From NCBI RefSeq assembly GCF_001563265.1, contig NZ_CP005089.1, forward strand, positions 1-53,908: a stretch of 53,908 nt of DNA, written 5' to 3'. The notes under the pieces are model-generated. The model was not told where the DNA came from. It did not search any database and saw nothing but the letters and a program-made list of their open reading frames with translations. The stretch's first letter is position 1, and every line of letters starts with the position of its first letter. The position numbers and the translations under genes were made by a program. Below are positions 32,313-41,590 of this stretch, one piece after another. The DNA is from Sphingobium sp. TKS. GTDB lineage: Bacteria; Pseudomonadota; Alphaproteobacteria; Sphingomonadales; Sphingomonadaceae.

Positions 32313-33282
32313 AATATATCTCCGTCACGCGAAAGCGGCCTTCGACCTTCTTGGTTTGCACGACCACATCCACCAGCAGCTTGAGCAGGCTGCGAATGTC
32401 GTCACGGGCCAGATCGGCGCCGCCCTCGCTTTCCTTGACCAGCAATGTCAGCTGTTCGAACGCGAGTTCGGCCGAGTCCGCATGGATCGTCGTGATCGAG
32501 CCGGGATGGCCTGAGTTGACGTTGCGGAGATAGAAGAACGCGGTGCCGTCGCGCAGCTCCTGCAACAGTATCCGGTCAGGCCGCATACGCAGGGCCGATT
32601 CCAGAAGATCCTTTGCAGAGATTTTCGCGGTGCCCTGCTTGTCCTTCGCGTAGAGCATGTGGACCACGTTGCGATGCGGAACGACCAATTCGCGCGTGTC
32701 TTCGATCGTCAGCAGCCGCTCATGCGGCGGAATAAGCTGGATCAGCCCTTTAGAGAGCGTCGTCTTTCCCGAGCCGGTAGCGCCCGAAATCAGGATATTT
32801 TTGCGGCCCTGAACTGCCTTTTGGAAAAATTCGACATGTTTTCCTGCATCGAGCAGATCGCGCAATTCAACATCGAGCGGTGAGACTTGCCGGGTTGCGA
32901 TCTTTGTCTCGCTAAACAGCCCACCGCGCTCGAAGTCCTCCATCGTCAACGTCACCGATGACGGTTTGCGGATGGTGATGGACACCGTGCCGGCAGGGAC
33001 AGCAGGCGGCACAACCAGCTGCACACGCTCACCGCTGGGGAGGATTGTGGAGCAGATTGGTGTGGACTGGCTTATGTCCTGATGCGTGAAAGCCGCCGCT
33101 GCCCGCGCGAGCGCGAGCAGCGACTTTTCGTTGAGGTCAGGCAATGTCTCCCAGGACCACCCATCGCGCGTTTCAATCGCCGCCTCGCCAGCCTTGTTAA
33201 TCACCAGTTCCGTTACGTCCTCACGCGCGAGCAGAGGGCGCAGCGGCAGCAAGGCGTTTTCGAGGACAGCCGTATTGCTCAT
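32290..33282 (-). CDS. virB11: VirB11 secretion ATPase
   Basis: 330 residues of a GSPII/VirB11 hexameric ATPase. Walker A is GATGSGKTTLS near 167-177, followed by the Asp box LLTIEDTRELVVPH; the His box lies in SGHPGSITTIHAD. It is cytoplasmic, powering pilus assembly and DNA transfer with VirB4 and VirD4. It overlaps virB10 by 4 bp. Confidence 0.95.
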   Translation of the reverse strand: MSNTAVLENALLPLRPLLAREDVTELVINKAGEAAIETRDGWSWETLPDLNEKSLLALARAAAAFTHQDISQSTPICSTILPSGERVQLVVPPAVPAGTVSITIRKPSSVTLTMEDFERGGLFSETKIATRQVSPLDVELRDLLDAGKHVEFFQKAVQGRKNILISGATGSGKTTLSKGLIQLIPPHERLLTIEDTRELVVPHRNVVHMLYAKDKQGTAKISAKDLLESALRMRPDRILLQELRDGTAFFYLRNVNSGHPGSITTIHADSAELAFEQLTLLVKESEGGADLARDDIRSLLKLLVDVVVQTKKVEGRFRVTEIYFDPENRL

Positions 33283-34547
33283 TGGCCGCGCCGAAGCCGA
33301 AGGCCGTAGATGTTGGAGAAGTCGAAGTCGCGCGCGACCATGATCCCCACTTCCGCGCCCTGATTGATGCGAAGCACCGGCTGAATCTGCATCGTGTCCC
33401 GCAAAATCGTGTCCGATGCTTGGCTGGGAACCCGTGTGACATTATCCGCGTCGGAGACTTCCGAGGCGGCGATCGAGGCGGCATCGTTGAGCGAGCTGAA
33501 CAACAGCGCGGCCCCGAAGCGTTCCCAAAAGAAGTTCTTCACGCCGCCTGCCATACCTGAACGGCCAAGCGCATCGCTGGCGGGCGAACCTACGTCGATC
33601 GCCACGCCGCGAGGCGTGACCGCGCGGTTCCATACCGCAAAGAGACGATATTTGCCGCGCTGGACGCCGGTTTGATATTCGCCCAAGACGCGCGTTCCCT
33701 TTTCCAGCAGGACGACGCGGCCGTTGTCCGAATAAATGTCGCGGGGAATGATGCAGCTGACATATCCGGGCTGACTGGAATCCATTGCGGTTTGCAGCAC
33801 GCACGGAATGAACGACCCCGCAAGGATCAGCATATCGCGGTTGCCAATGTCGCGGCCTGACACCCGATCGATTTGCGAGGTCTGGCGCATGTTTTCGAGA
33901 TTGGTCCGGCGCGATCCACCTTGCCCATCCCCATCGGCCGACGCACCAATTAACTGCGCGCCCTGTCCTCCTGCGCCGCCGCCCATGGGCAGGCCGGTGG
34001 CAGCTGCCACCGCTCCACCGACCCCGCCGCCGTTTTCGCCGCCATAGGCCATGATCCCGGCGCGGCGTTGGGCCTCAGCGATGACTTGTCCCTCAGACTT
34101 TTGGGGGCGGCCATTCGCGCCGCCCGTGCGGGGCGCTTGGCTTCCATCAAGCGCCGGCACTTCCGTCATGGGCACCGGGGCGTTCGGATCATTCGGCGCA
34201 TCGGCAAGCGTTGGGGCTATGATTGACTTCGGATCGTAGTTGGCGAGTTGCCTTTCATCCGGCTTTTCCGCTTTCTCGGCCTTTTCGGTTGGATCGCTCC
34301 GCATCGCGTCGATGGTGCTAAAACCGAGCACGATCGCGCCGCAGGCAACCGCAGCGAGAACGACCGCCTTTTTGGGGTCGATCGACCTGTTCGGCAGGGC
34401 GGCAATCTTCGCCTGGCGCTCGCTTTGCCGCTCAATGTCTTCCGGATCGGGCACCGGCTCCGACGCAAGGGGCCGGTTCTCGACCGTCTCGCCCTGCGAA
34501 ATGATGTTGTCGCCATGCGGCGCATTGTCATGATCGTTCGCAGCCAT
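33279..34547 (-). CDS. virB10: VirB10 energy-sensing channel protein
   Basis: 422 residues from the ATG at 34547, one base after the virB9 stop; the open frame extends farther upstream but those codons lie within virB9. The order is a cytoplasmic tail, a membrane helix near 57-75 (AVVLAAVACGAIVLGF), a Pro/Gly-rich periplasmic stretch with the sequence VAAAT, and the C-terminal TrbI-like beta-barrel domain (GSFIPCVLQTAMDSSQPGYV, KGTRVLGEYQ, GVAIDVGSPASDALG). It spans both membranes and senses ATP use by VirB11/VirD4. A palindrome site is embedded in the linker. Confidence 0.95.
   Translation of the reverse strand: MAANDHDNAPHGDNIISQGETVENRPLASEPVPDPEDIERQSERQAKIAALPNRSIDPKKAVVLAAVACGAIVLGFSTIDAMRSDPTEKAEKAEKPDERQLANYDPKSIIAPTLADAPNDPNAPVPMTEVPALDGSQAPRTGGANGRPQKSEGQVIAEAQRRAGIMAYGGENGGGVGGAVAAATGLPMGGGAGGQGAQLIGASADGDGQGGSRRTNLENMRQTSQIDRVSGRDIGNRDMLILAGSFIPCVLQTAMDSSQPGYVSCIIPRDIYSDNGRVVLLEKGTRVLGEYQTGVQRGKYRLFAVWNRAVTPRGVAIDVGSPASDALGRSGMAGGVKNFFWERFGAALLFSSLNDAASIAASEVSDADNVTRVPSQASDTILRDTMQIQPVLRINQGAEVGIMVARDFDFSNIYGLRLRRGQ
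33995..34012. promoter_or_regulatory. Palindrome site 12, inside virB10
   Basis: The 16-bp core plus one flanking C/G pair, in the Gly-rich linker codons. On the coding strand it is read as Val-Ala-Ala-Ala-Thr, the same frame as in parB. It is the last site before the long site-free right half. Confidence 0.75.
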
Positions 34548-34548
34548 C

Positions 34549-35391
34549 TTACTCAACCCCTGTGGTTCGCTCGACCAGCCCCGAGGCCGTGTCAGTTTTG
34601 GGATCGCGCCCGTAATAGTCAGTCTTCTGATTGTGGATGCAGAGCACTTCGAGGCCCCGGCGCAGTCGGATTGTCCCGTAAACCCCGTGCAGCACCACAT
34701 ATTCATCGCGCACATCGAAGGAGGCGATGGCTTCCGATCCATCAGGATTGACGATGAAGAACGCCGGCAACTCACGCTGGTTGGGAAAGCGCATTACCGT
34801 GAACTGTCCGTTGTCAGACACTTCGGAGGGCTGGATGGCGGTCGATCCTTGCATGATGTAGTCGGCGTTGCGCGTGCCTTCCAGCACGCCAATATCGAGC
34901 GCGGACTTCACCGCGCCGCGTTCCAAGGCTTTCAGCTGGGCCAGCTGGGCCATTGCGGCTTGCGCCTGCGCTTCGGCCGCTTCCTGTTCAGGATAGCGGA
35001 AAACGACCGTATAGAAGCCGCTGCCCCGCTGCGTTGGCGACAGAGCGAACCGATAGCTGCGCGGGCCATAGCGCGAACGTGTAATGACTGTCAGGTTCGT
35101 GCGACCCGCTCGCTCGCGTGGTTTGATGAAGAGCGAATTGGCAGCCGGTGCGACTTCCCAGGACACGGTATCACCCAGCGCCACATGCTCGACCACTTCA
35201 TCCTTGGCGAAGACGATTTCCGTGGCGATGCGGAACACGCCCGGAATCTCATAGACTTGCCGATCATTGTAGTTCGCTTCACGAACCCGGTGATCGAGCA
35301 CAGTCGCATGGGGCGTTTCTTCGGCCATCGCCGGCGACGCAGCCAGCGCGATCGCGAGCGCAAACGGGGCGCTCCACTTCAACACGGTCAT
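34549..35391 (-). CDS. virB9: VirB9 outer-membrane core protein
   Basis: 280 residues with a signal peptide ([13 protein letters not shown], cleavage before EETPHA). VirB9/CagX features follow: [38 protein letters not shown] and the C-terminal [17 protein letters not shown] beta domain. It forms the outer ring with VirB7 and VirB10. It overlaps virB8 by 4 bp. Confidence 0.95.
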
Positions 35392-36071
35392 TGGGGCACC
35401 TCCACGTCAGCGCGATAGCTCTCGACCTGATAGCCAAGCGGATTCTTGAAGCGGTCCACTTCCTTGCTCGGCGTGCCATCGACCTTGTATTTGATGGTCG
35501 CGACGGCATCGGTTTTGGTCGAGTTCGAGCCGGTCACAGATTCCTTGGTAAAATAGACCTGCGCGACGTTGCCGCCCAGGAACGACACCCGCTTGATCTC
35601 GACAAAAACATCAGTGCGGTTCGCAAGGATGTTTTGCGGGCTTTGGGGATTGTCGGTCTTGTAGAAGCGTGACCACCGATCCTGTTCGGGCCGCGCCGAC
35701 ATGACCATGACCGCATCGAAATATTCTTCGCGAGCGGCCGCTATCCAGCCTTCGCGATAGCGGACATAGGTAGCGAGGAAATACTTACGGACCGCCTCGT
35801 CATAGGTGATCGTCGCGTCACCGTGGAGCTTGGCGGCGATCGACGCCTCGCCCGTGTTACGGTCCACCGTGATAACATATGGCTCGACCGTTTTCAGAGG
35901 CGTCAGGGCTGCAACGGCCACAACGCCAGCAGTCGCCAGCGCGCCAGCAACGCCAGCGACGGCCCACGCCAGCTTTTTGGAGCGCTCGGCCGCCGCAAGC
36001 TTGTCACGTTCCCAGCTTGCAGCCTCTTCAAAATAGGCTTTCAGCTCGTCCTTTGGAATACCAACTGCCAT
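35388..36071 (-). CDS. virB8: VirB8 inner-membrane scaffold
   Basis: 227 residues: a short cytoplasmic tail, one membrane helix (about 29-52, [20 protein letters not shown]) and a periplasmic NTF2-like domain with [20 protein letters not shown] and [20 protein letters not shown]. It nucleates the translocation channel. The usual family length is about 230 residues. Confidence 0.95.
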
Positions 36072-36080
36072 CGTAACACC

Positions 36081-36401
36081 TCAGCAATTCGAGTAGATCG
36101 GGCCGCGCAGCGAGGCGCTTAGACGCGGCACTTCGACCGCCCGCGATGCGTCCGACTGTTCATTGCCCGGAGTGGATGGGTCTGCCGGGGCCGCGTCCGG
36201 CGTTGCCGGTGCACCCTGATTGAACACGTCCACATTTGCCGGCGCGGTTCGCTGTGCGGCCTGATCCGGGATTGAGGGGAGGGTAAGCCCATGCGGATTG
36301 GCAGGCCGCATCGGCCCCTCACATTTGGCTGGCTTTTTTACGGGCTGACCTGCGCAGGCCGCCAGCGCCAGGCAGATTCCGAGTCCAAGCAACTTGCGCA
36401 T
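36081..36401 (-). CDS. virB7: VirB7-like lipoprotein
   Basis: 106 residues with a lipobox (LGLGICLALAAC, lipid Cys at residue 16). The rest is Pro/Ala-rich, ending GPIYSNC with a terminal Cys. It is longer than classical VirB7 (about 55 residues) but holds the expected place between virB8 and virB6. The start at 36401 is set by the signal sequence; upstream open codons lie in virB6. Name assigned by position, so less certain than neighbours. Confidence 0.7.
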   Translation of the reverse strand: MRKLLGLGICLALAACAGQPVKKPAKCEGPMRPANPHGLTLPSIPDQAAQRTAPANVDVFNQGAPATPDAAPADPSTPGNEQSDASRAVEVPRLSASLRGPIYSNC

Positions 36402-36411
36402 ATTCGTTCCC

Positions 36412-37428
36412 TCAAGCTCTGGTGATTGTGTTTCGGTTGCGCCAACGGCGAACCGCCGACGAGAAGCCCCGTCCCATGCTGGCTCCCATGGCGCGGGCAT
36501 CGCTGGCCGCGTGGCCTGCGCCCGTTGCCATCGCGCCGCCACCCTTCGTCACCGCGTTGCCGAACTGCGTCACCATTGCAGCCGCGCCGCCACCCAGCGA
36601 GGCAGCAATTCCGGGGATTTGGATGAAGAAAAAGCAGGCGAGAATGTAGAACGCGATGATCCGGATACAGGTGCTCCAGATGTTGTCAAAATCGCCATCG
36701 AATGTTGCTGTTGCGGATTCAGCGACATTGGCCACAACCAGCACAAGAAGCATCGCAAATAGCGACAACATCAGAAAATTGAGGACGCTGCCGAGCCACG
36801 AGAAGAAATAGCTTCTGGTGGAATCGAACAGCAGCGCTGCTACGAAGATCGGCCCGACCACCGCCAGACATGCAAGCGCAAAGAGCGCGTAGAGCACGAT
36901 TACGAAGCCAACGGCCAGGGCGAACAGGGCCGCGATCGCTGTCAAAAGAATGATGATAGTGGCACCGATACACAGCATAATTGCGGCGGCAGCGCCGGGA
37001 ATATCAGTCAGTGAGGCGTGTTCCTCTGCGTATTTCTCGGTCGCATCCTGCATCGCGAGCAGTGCATCATCGACCCGCGCCCACATCCCATCGAAAGACC
37101 CGCCAACGCCTTCCGGTGAGCCGCCTACGATCGAGGCAAACTCATGCGGTAGGCCGGTCACGATCATTTGTGCGAGCGATGCTCCATAGAGGTTTGTCAC
37201 AGCATAATAGAGCGCGGCCAGCATCAGCGAGCGATAGACATATTCGCGGAAGGGGTATTGCACCGCCCCGCGCATGATCGCGTAGCCTAGCAAGATTATG
37301 TAAATGATCATGCCAGTGCGGAGCGGTCCAGCGATCCACCCAACAAACCCAGCATAGTTGGATACAACTACCGAATTGAGTTCGTTGGTGAAGCCCTGAT
37401 AGGCATTCGTAAAGAGATCGTATTCCAC
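36412..37428 (-). CDS. virB6: VirB6 polytopic membrane protein
   Basis: 338 residues with at least five membrane helices (for example AGPLRTGMIIYIILLGYAIM, ALFALAVGFVIVLYALFALA, IIAFYILACFFFIQIPGIAA) and a Gly/Ala-rich basic tail. The TrbL/VirB6 family forms the inner channel base. Start MEYDLFTNAYQ at 37428. The preceding gap (37429-37471) is AT-rich and may hold an internal hairpin. Confidence 0.9.
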   Translation of the reverse strand: MEYDLFTNAYQGFTNELNSVVVSNYAGFVGWIAGPLRTGMIIYIILLGYAIMRGAVQYPFREYVYRSLMLAALYYAVTNLYGASLAQMIVTGLPHEFASIVGGSPEGVGGSFDGMWARVDDALLAMQDATEKYAEEHASLTDIPGAAAAIMLCIGATIIILLTAIAALFALAVGFVIVLYALFALACLAVVGPIFVAALLFDSTRSYFFSWLGSVLNFLMLSLFAMLLVLVVANVAESATATFDGDFDNIWSTCIRIIAFYILACFFFIQIPGIAASLGGGAAAMVTQFGNAVTKGGGAMATGAGHAASDARAMGASMGRGFSSAVRRWRNRNTITRA

Positions 37429-37471
37429 CAGCCCGCTCCGATTAGGTGTAATTCAAGCTGTTTTTTCAGCC

Positions 37472-37777
37472 TTACATTCCAGCTGCCGCGCGCGCTCGCG
37501 CACGCTGCTCATCGCGTTTGCGCGACCTTTCAATGGAGGCGATTTTGTTCTTGATGCCTCCGCAATTGCGCGCCACTGGCATGGGGAGGTCCGACTGTTT
37601 GAGTTCGCTGTTCACGATCTTGTCGCACTCAGCGACGATCACCGGAATCTGATCCTCATGAGTTTTGAGCCAATCAACATCATGATAGGTCATCAGAATC
37701 TCGGGAAATGTGGGCGCGCGTTCGCAGCCGGCGAGAAAGCCGGCTGCGCTGATCGCAAGAAGGACCATCTTCTTCAT
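37472..37777 (-). CDS. EexN-like lipoprotein (entry exclusion candidate)
   Basis: 101 residues with lipobox FLAGC (Cys near residue 18). PTFPEILMTYHDVDWLKTHE and IPVIVAECDKIV follow the EexN pattern of small lipoproteins between virB5 and virB6 that block redundant DNA uptake. Its last 17 residues (RSRKRDEQRARARAAAG) are almost identical to the end of the adjacent VirB5, from a 53-bp direct repeat in the DNA, which is unusual. The stop lies 43 bp before the virB6 start. Confidence 0.7.
   Translation of the reverse strand: MKKMVLLAISAAGFLAGCERAPTFPEILMTYHDVDWLKTHEDQIPVIVAECDKIVNSELKQSDLPMPVARNCGGIKNKIASIERSRKRDEQRARARAAAGM
37476..37528 (-). repeat. 53-bp direct repeat at gene ends (copy in eexN-like gene)
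   Basis: 52 of 53 bases match 37783-37835, the 3' end of virB5. Both copies are in the same reading frame and supply the same basic C-terminal tail. Confidence 0.9.
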
Positions 37778-37778
37778 G

Positions 37779-38492
37779 TCAGATTCCAGCTGCCGCTCGC
37801 GCTCGCGCACGCTGCTCATCGCGTTTGCGCGACCTGTCCGCAAAAGCTTCGGCCGTGTGCGCCGCGGCCTCTGCTCTGCGCGCTCGCTCCAACGCTTCGA
37901 CGCGGAGTTGATCGTTCATCATCGACGCGCTTTCGAGCTGGATGCGGGCTTGAAGGTCCGCAACTTCCTTTGCGGTCGATGCGGTCGCAAGTCGATTGCG
38001 CAGCTCTTCCAGACCTTCGCCGCGCGATGTGGCCGCTTCGCCCATGCCTTCGGCCATGGCCTTGTCCATCGCGATCGAGCGAGCTGTCTGGTAGCGAACA
38101 TCGGTTTGATCGCCATTCGCGGACACGCCGAGACGTTCGAGCATGTCCTGATAGATCGCATCGGAACGGCCGCCGTAGCCGCCGCCGCCGCTGAAATCGC
38201 CGCGCGCCATGCGTTCGAGGGAGTTCACATCGACGCCGAGCGTGCGAAGCGAATCCGTCTTGAGCTGGTTGGCGATCGAGGAAACATCGGTCAGCTGGTT
38301 CAGCCCTTGGTAGAGCTGCTGCGCTTCCGCAATCTGCTGGCGACCTTGCTCAATCATCTGCATGGTCTTCTGGATTTGTTCGATATGCTTGAGCACGGAC
38401 GTGCTATCGAACACAGGGATACCCTGCGCACTGGCTGGCGTCGCGGCCGCAAGGCTCCCGATCGACACAGCCGCCAAGAAAAGCTGCTTCAT
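37779..38492 (-). CDS. virB5: VirB5 minor pilus-tip protein
   Basis: 237 residues with a signal peptide (LFLAAVSIGSLAAATPASAQ). The mature protein is a long helical bundle (LKHIEQIQKTMQMIEQGRQQ, EVADLQARIQLESASMMNDQ), as in VirB5/TrbJ proteins. SD AAGGAG precedes the ATG at 38492. Its last 17 residues carry the repeat shared with the EexN-like protein. Confidence 0.9.
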   Translation of the reverse strand: MKQLFLAAVSIGSLAAATPASAQGIPVFDSTSVLKHIEQIQKTMQMIEQGRQQIAEAQQLYQGLNQLTDVSSIANQLKTDSLRTLGVDVNSLERMARGDFSGGGGYGGRSDAIYQDMLERLGVSANGDQTDVRYQTARSIAMDKAMAEGMGEAATSRGEGLEELRNRLATASTAKEVADLQARIQLESASMMNDQLRVEALERARRAEAAAHTAEAFADRSRKRDEQRARARAAAGI

Positions 38493-38505
38493 AGTCTCAC
38501 TCCTT

Positions 38506-40890
38506 TCAGCTTGGGCGCCGGCGCCGGTGAAATTCCGGCAACCAGAGCTTCGGATCATTGCCCAGTTCGGCAATCACTTCGCGGGCCACGCCCGTTGTCT
38601 CAGCGCGCCCCGACAGCACGGCGAGTTCATCGTCCATGCCAATGAGATCCAGGCCGACCACAACGGAGTCATGGCCCTGCTTCACGAGGAATTTGCGGCT
38701 TTCCGGCGACAGCTCTTCGCGCACCAGCTTAAATTCCGCCTCCGAGAGCGAGAAGCCTTCGATGTAATCCCGGCGCTGGCCGAACGGATTGGGCAGGAAG
38801 ATTTTCGTCGCGACCTGCTCCAAGATCGAATGGCTGATCGTGGACCGCAGCGCGTCTGCAGGCGACTGCGTTGCAAAGACGAGGAACGCGTTGCGCTTGC
38901 GGTATGTCTTGAGGCCATCCTGCGCAAATGCTGTGAACGCCGGATCGGCCAGCGCCTTCCAAAATTCGTCAATCGCAATCACCATGCGCTCGCCTGTCAG
39001 GAGCGCGTCTATCCGCTCGAACAAGTAGAGCATGACCGGCGTGCGGATTTCCGCGTTTTCGAGGAAGTCGGTCATATCGAAGCCCACGAAACGGGCTTCG
39101 AGCGACATGGAATCTTCCTCATTATCGAAAACCCAGCCAAGGTTCCCCTCGGAGGTCCACTTGACCAGGCGCGCGCCGACGCCGCCCGAGTCCGACATAC
39201 CGAGCATGGTCCGCAGCGCCGACAGCGAGCGTTGCTCGCGCGGCAGCTTCATCACGGCTTCAATGCCATCGTCGATCAGGTGCGATTCCTGCACCGTGAT
39301 CGGCGCACCCTCTTGCTTCACCAGCTGGCGGATGAAGCGACCGAGGAACGCGCGATGAGAAGCCGTATTGTCGAGTGCCTTGAGCGGAGCGAACCCCGTA
39401 GGCTCCCCGTTGCGCAGCGCGAGATAGGTGCCGCCACTGGCGCGGACAAAAATCTCCGCGCCCTGATCCTTGTCGATGAAGATATGGCGCGCGTTGAACT
39501 TTTCGAGCTGCGCCATCAGGAAATTGACCAGCACCGTCTTGCCGCCGCCCGATGGACCAATGACCATCGAATGGCCCAGGTCCGCCGAATGGAAATTGAA
39601 GTAATATGGGCTGCGCGCGCTTGTCTTGAGCAGCGCGACCGCAGGCCCCCAATGATTGCCGTCCTCGTGCCCTGCCGGGAACGTATGGAAGGGCGAGAAC
39701 GCAGAGAAGTTATAGGACGTGATCGGTGCGGGGCGCGCCCTCCACGCGAAATTGCCGACCAGCTGCGACCAATAGGCAGCTTCCAGCGCCGCGCTTTCGC
39801 GGGCGGCGACCATGCCCGTATCGGCCAGCGCAGCGCGCGCGATCGACATATTATCGCGCAGCTTTTTCAAATCTTCCGCGAACACCGTCAGCGTGAAATG
39901 ATGGTCCCCCAGCACAAAGCGGTTCGATTGCAAATCGTCCGCCGCGTCGATCAACTCATCCATCTGACTGATCGCCTTGTCACCGGCGTTCGCCATTTGG
40001 GTCTGGCGAAGCCGGAACCGTTCTGTTGCCGCTGTGCGCGACAGGAACGTGAACGACTGCGTTATGGCGAGGCTGAAATCGACCGAGAGCAGCGATTCAA
40101 ACTGGCGCGGCGTTGTCGATGACGGATACTCGCGAATGCCGAAAATGCCGCCGAACATCGAATGATCGGCGTCGCGGACCTCAAATGTCTCAGCGCCGAT
40201 AATGGCGCGGCTCGCATAGAGCGCCGATCCGAGGCGACCACGAACCAGAGGACAGCGCCGATAGCGCCCGGTCATCACCTGGTTCAGTATTTCCAGCGGT
40301 TCGGAGAACAGGAGGCCCCGGTGCTCATAGATGCCGACACGGCGCGGACGAACGCGCAGCAGCAGCTTTTCCAGATCGCGCACCTTGTCTTCCAGCAGCT
40401 CTAGAGCTTCCGCGATATTGGCGTTCTTGTCCTCCTGCTTCTTGCGCAGGAAATCCATCAGCTTGTCGGTCGCGTTTGCTGTTGGGCGGATCACGACCGT
40501 CATGAAGAAGCGGTTGCGGAACATCCGTTCAGCCGTCATCCGCTCATAATATTTTTGATCGAGCTTCGCGGCGAAATGGGAGCGGAACGTGCCGCCCGGA
40601 TAGTCGCGCACACGCATCCGCAACATGTGCGTCCAGATCGAAAGCCGCTCGTCATGGATATTGCGCCAGACCCCGTTGAGGCGCGTGTGCCAATCGTTCA
40701 GATCGCGCACGTCCGAAGTCTCGAAAGGACGGCCATCCAGTTCGAGCATGAGCATAAGATCGCCATTATCGAGGGCGACCACATGCTCATTGACATGCCG
40801 CGAATACGGCAAGAATTTCTCTGGCATTTCCTCCCGCTTGGCCTTGTCAAAAGGCACCTTCTCCGCGAGCGCGCTCTTACCGAACACCAC
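38506..40890 (-). CDS. virB4: VirB4 secretion ATPase
   Basis: About 794 residues. The N-terminal CagE/TrbE domain holds LNDWHTRLNGVWRNIHDERL. Walker A is GPSGGGKTVLVNF near residue 445, and Walker B-like VIAIDEFWKALAD lies near 650. It energises pilus biogenesis. Start: GTG at 40890 with AAAGGGA upstream; a TTG at 40896 is an alternative, and both overlap the end of virB3. Length is normal for the family. Confidence 0.95.
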   Translation of the reverse strand: MVFGKSALAEKVPFDKAKREEMPEKFLPYSRHVNEHVVALDNGDLMLMLELDGRPFETSDVRDLNDWHTRLNGVWRNIHDERLSIWTHMLRMRVRDYPGGTFRSHFAAKLDQKYYERMTAERMFRNRFFMTVVIRPTANATDKLMDFLRKKQEDKNANIAEALELLEDKVRDLEKLLLRVRPRRVGIYEHRGLLFSEPLEILNQVMTGRYRRCPLVRGRLGSALYASRAIIGAETFEVRDADHSMFGGIFGIREYPSSTTPRQFESLLSVDFSLAITQSFTFLSRTAATERFRLRQTQMANAGDKAISQMDELIDAADDLQSNRFVLGDHHFTLTVFAEDLKKLRDNMSIARAALADTGMVAARESAALEAAYWSQLVGNFAWRARPAPITSYNFSAFSPFHTFPAGHEDGNHWGPAVALLKTSARSPYYFNFHSADLGHSMVIGPSGGGKTVLVNFLMAQLEKFNARHIFIDKDQGAEIFVRASGGTYLALRNGEPTGFAPLKALDNTASHRAFLGRFIRQLVKQEGAPITVQESHLIDDGIEAVMKLPREQRSLSALRTMLGMSDSGGVGARLVKWTSEGNLGWVFDNEEDSMSLEARFVGFDMTDFLENAEIRTPVMLYLFERIDALLTGERMVIAIDEFWKALADPAFTAFAQDGLKTYRKRNAFLVFATQSPADALRSTISHSILEQVATKIFLPNPFGQRRDYIEGFSLSEAEFKLVREELSPESRKFLVKQGHDSVVVGLDLIGMDDELAVLSGRAETTGVAREVIAELGNDPKLWLPEFHRRRRPS

Positions 40891-41221
40891 GACCAAATCC
40901 CTTTCGCTTGATTCCGTAGAGCGGTAGCGGCGTGTAGCTCGACCCACCCCAAAAGACGCGGTTCCGGTTCGCCGCTTTGGTCCGGCCCCAAAGGAAGATC
41001 AGCCGGAATGCGTTCACGTCATGCCGCACGATGAGCCGCGCCATCGCATAAAGCGCGACGGCGGCCGCGCCGCCGTAGAGAGGATTGCCCGAACCAACCA
41101 ACGTGATTGCGCCCGCCATGATGATGAGCGCGCCCGCCTCAATGGGAACACCCGCCCACAAAGCGGGGCGGGTGACGGCCAAGAACAGCGGGTCTTTTGT
41201 CATTTCTTCCTGACCGTCCAT
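40877..41221 (-). CDS. virB3: VirB3 inner-membrane protein
   Basis: 114 residues. The opening DPLFLAVTRPALWAGVPIEA is diagnostic of VirB3/TrbD, followed by two membrane helices and a basic C-terminal tail. The start may be 41221 or the internal Met at 41203. It overlaps virB4 by about 14 bp. Confidence 0.9.
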   Translation of the reverse strand: MDGQEEMTKDPLFLAVTRPALWAGVPIEAGALIIMAGAITLVGSGNPLYGGAAAVALYAMARLIVRHDVNAFRLIFLWGRTKAANRNRVFWGGSSYTPLPLYGIKRKGFGRGVR

Positions 41222-41227
41222 CCCCGA

Positions 41228-41569
41228 TCACCCCGTAATCGTGTCGACGATCCACGGCGCGGAGAACACGATCACCACGCCAACTACGACCGTGACGAGC
41301 ATCTGCACCGACGCGCGGCCGAGGAACCACAGAAGGCCAACGACGATGATCGCGATGATCGCCAGCGTGCGGAGCAAGCCGTTGCTCAGCAGGCCGAGAA
41401 TGTTGTCGGCCAGGCCTTCAAAGTTTGCCTGCGCAAAAGCCGGCTCCGCTATGAGCAGGCTTGCCAGCAGCGACAGGGGCAGCGCGCGCGCCATGAGCGG
41501 CGAGGGCTTGAGACGCGCGAGCAGCGCGTCGAGCCGGGATTCAGCCTTGATCTTCCAGATACGAAACAT
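41228..41569 (-). CDS. virB2: VirB2 major pilin
   Basis: 113 residues: a long leader with cleavage likely at AEPAFAQ, then the mature pilin with two hydrophobic helices (LLRTLAIIAIIVVGLLWFLG and MLVTVVVGVVIVFSAPWIVD). A normal pilin length after processing, about 65 residues. It forms the conjugative pilus. Confidence 0.9.
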   Translation of the reverse strand: MFRIWKIKAESRLDALLARLKPSPLMARALPLSLLASLLIAEPAFAQANFEGLADNILGLLSNGLLRTLAIIAIIVVGLLWFLGRASVQMLVTVVVGVVIVFSAPWIVDTITG

Positions 41570-41590
41570 TCGACAACTCCTATCTTCGCC

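Noticed and set aside
38362..40122. A 586-codon plus-strand open frame
   Set aside because: Antisense of virB4; Arg-rich translation without motifs.
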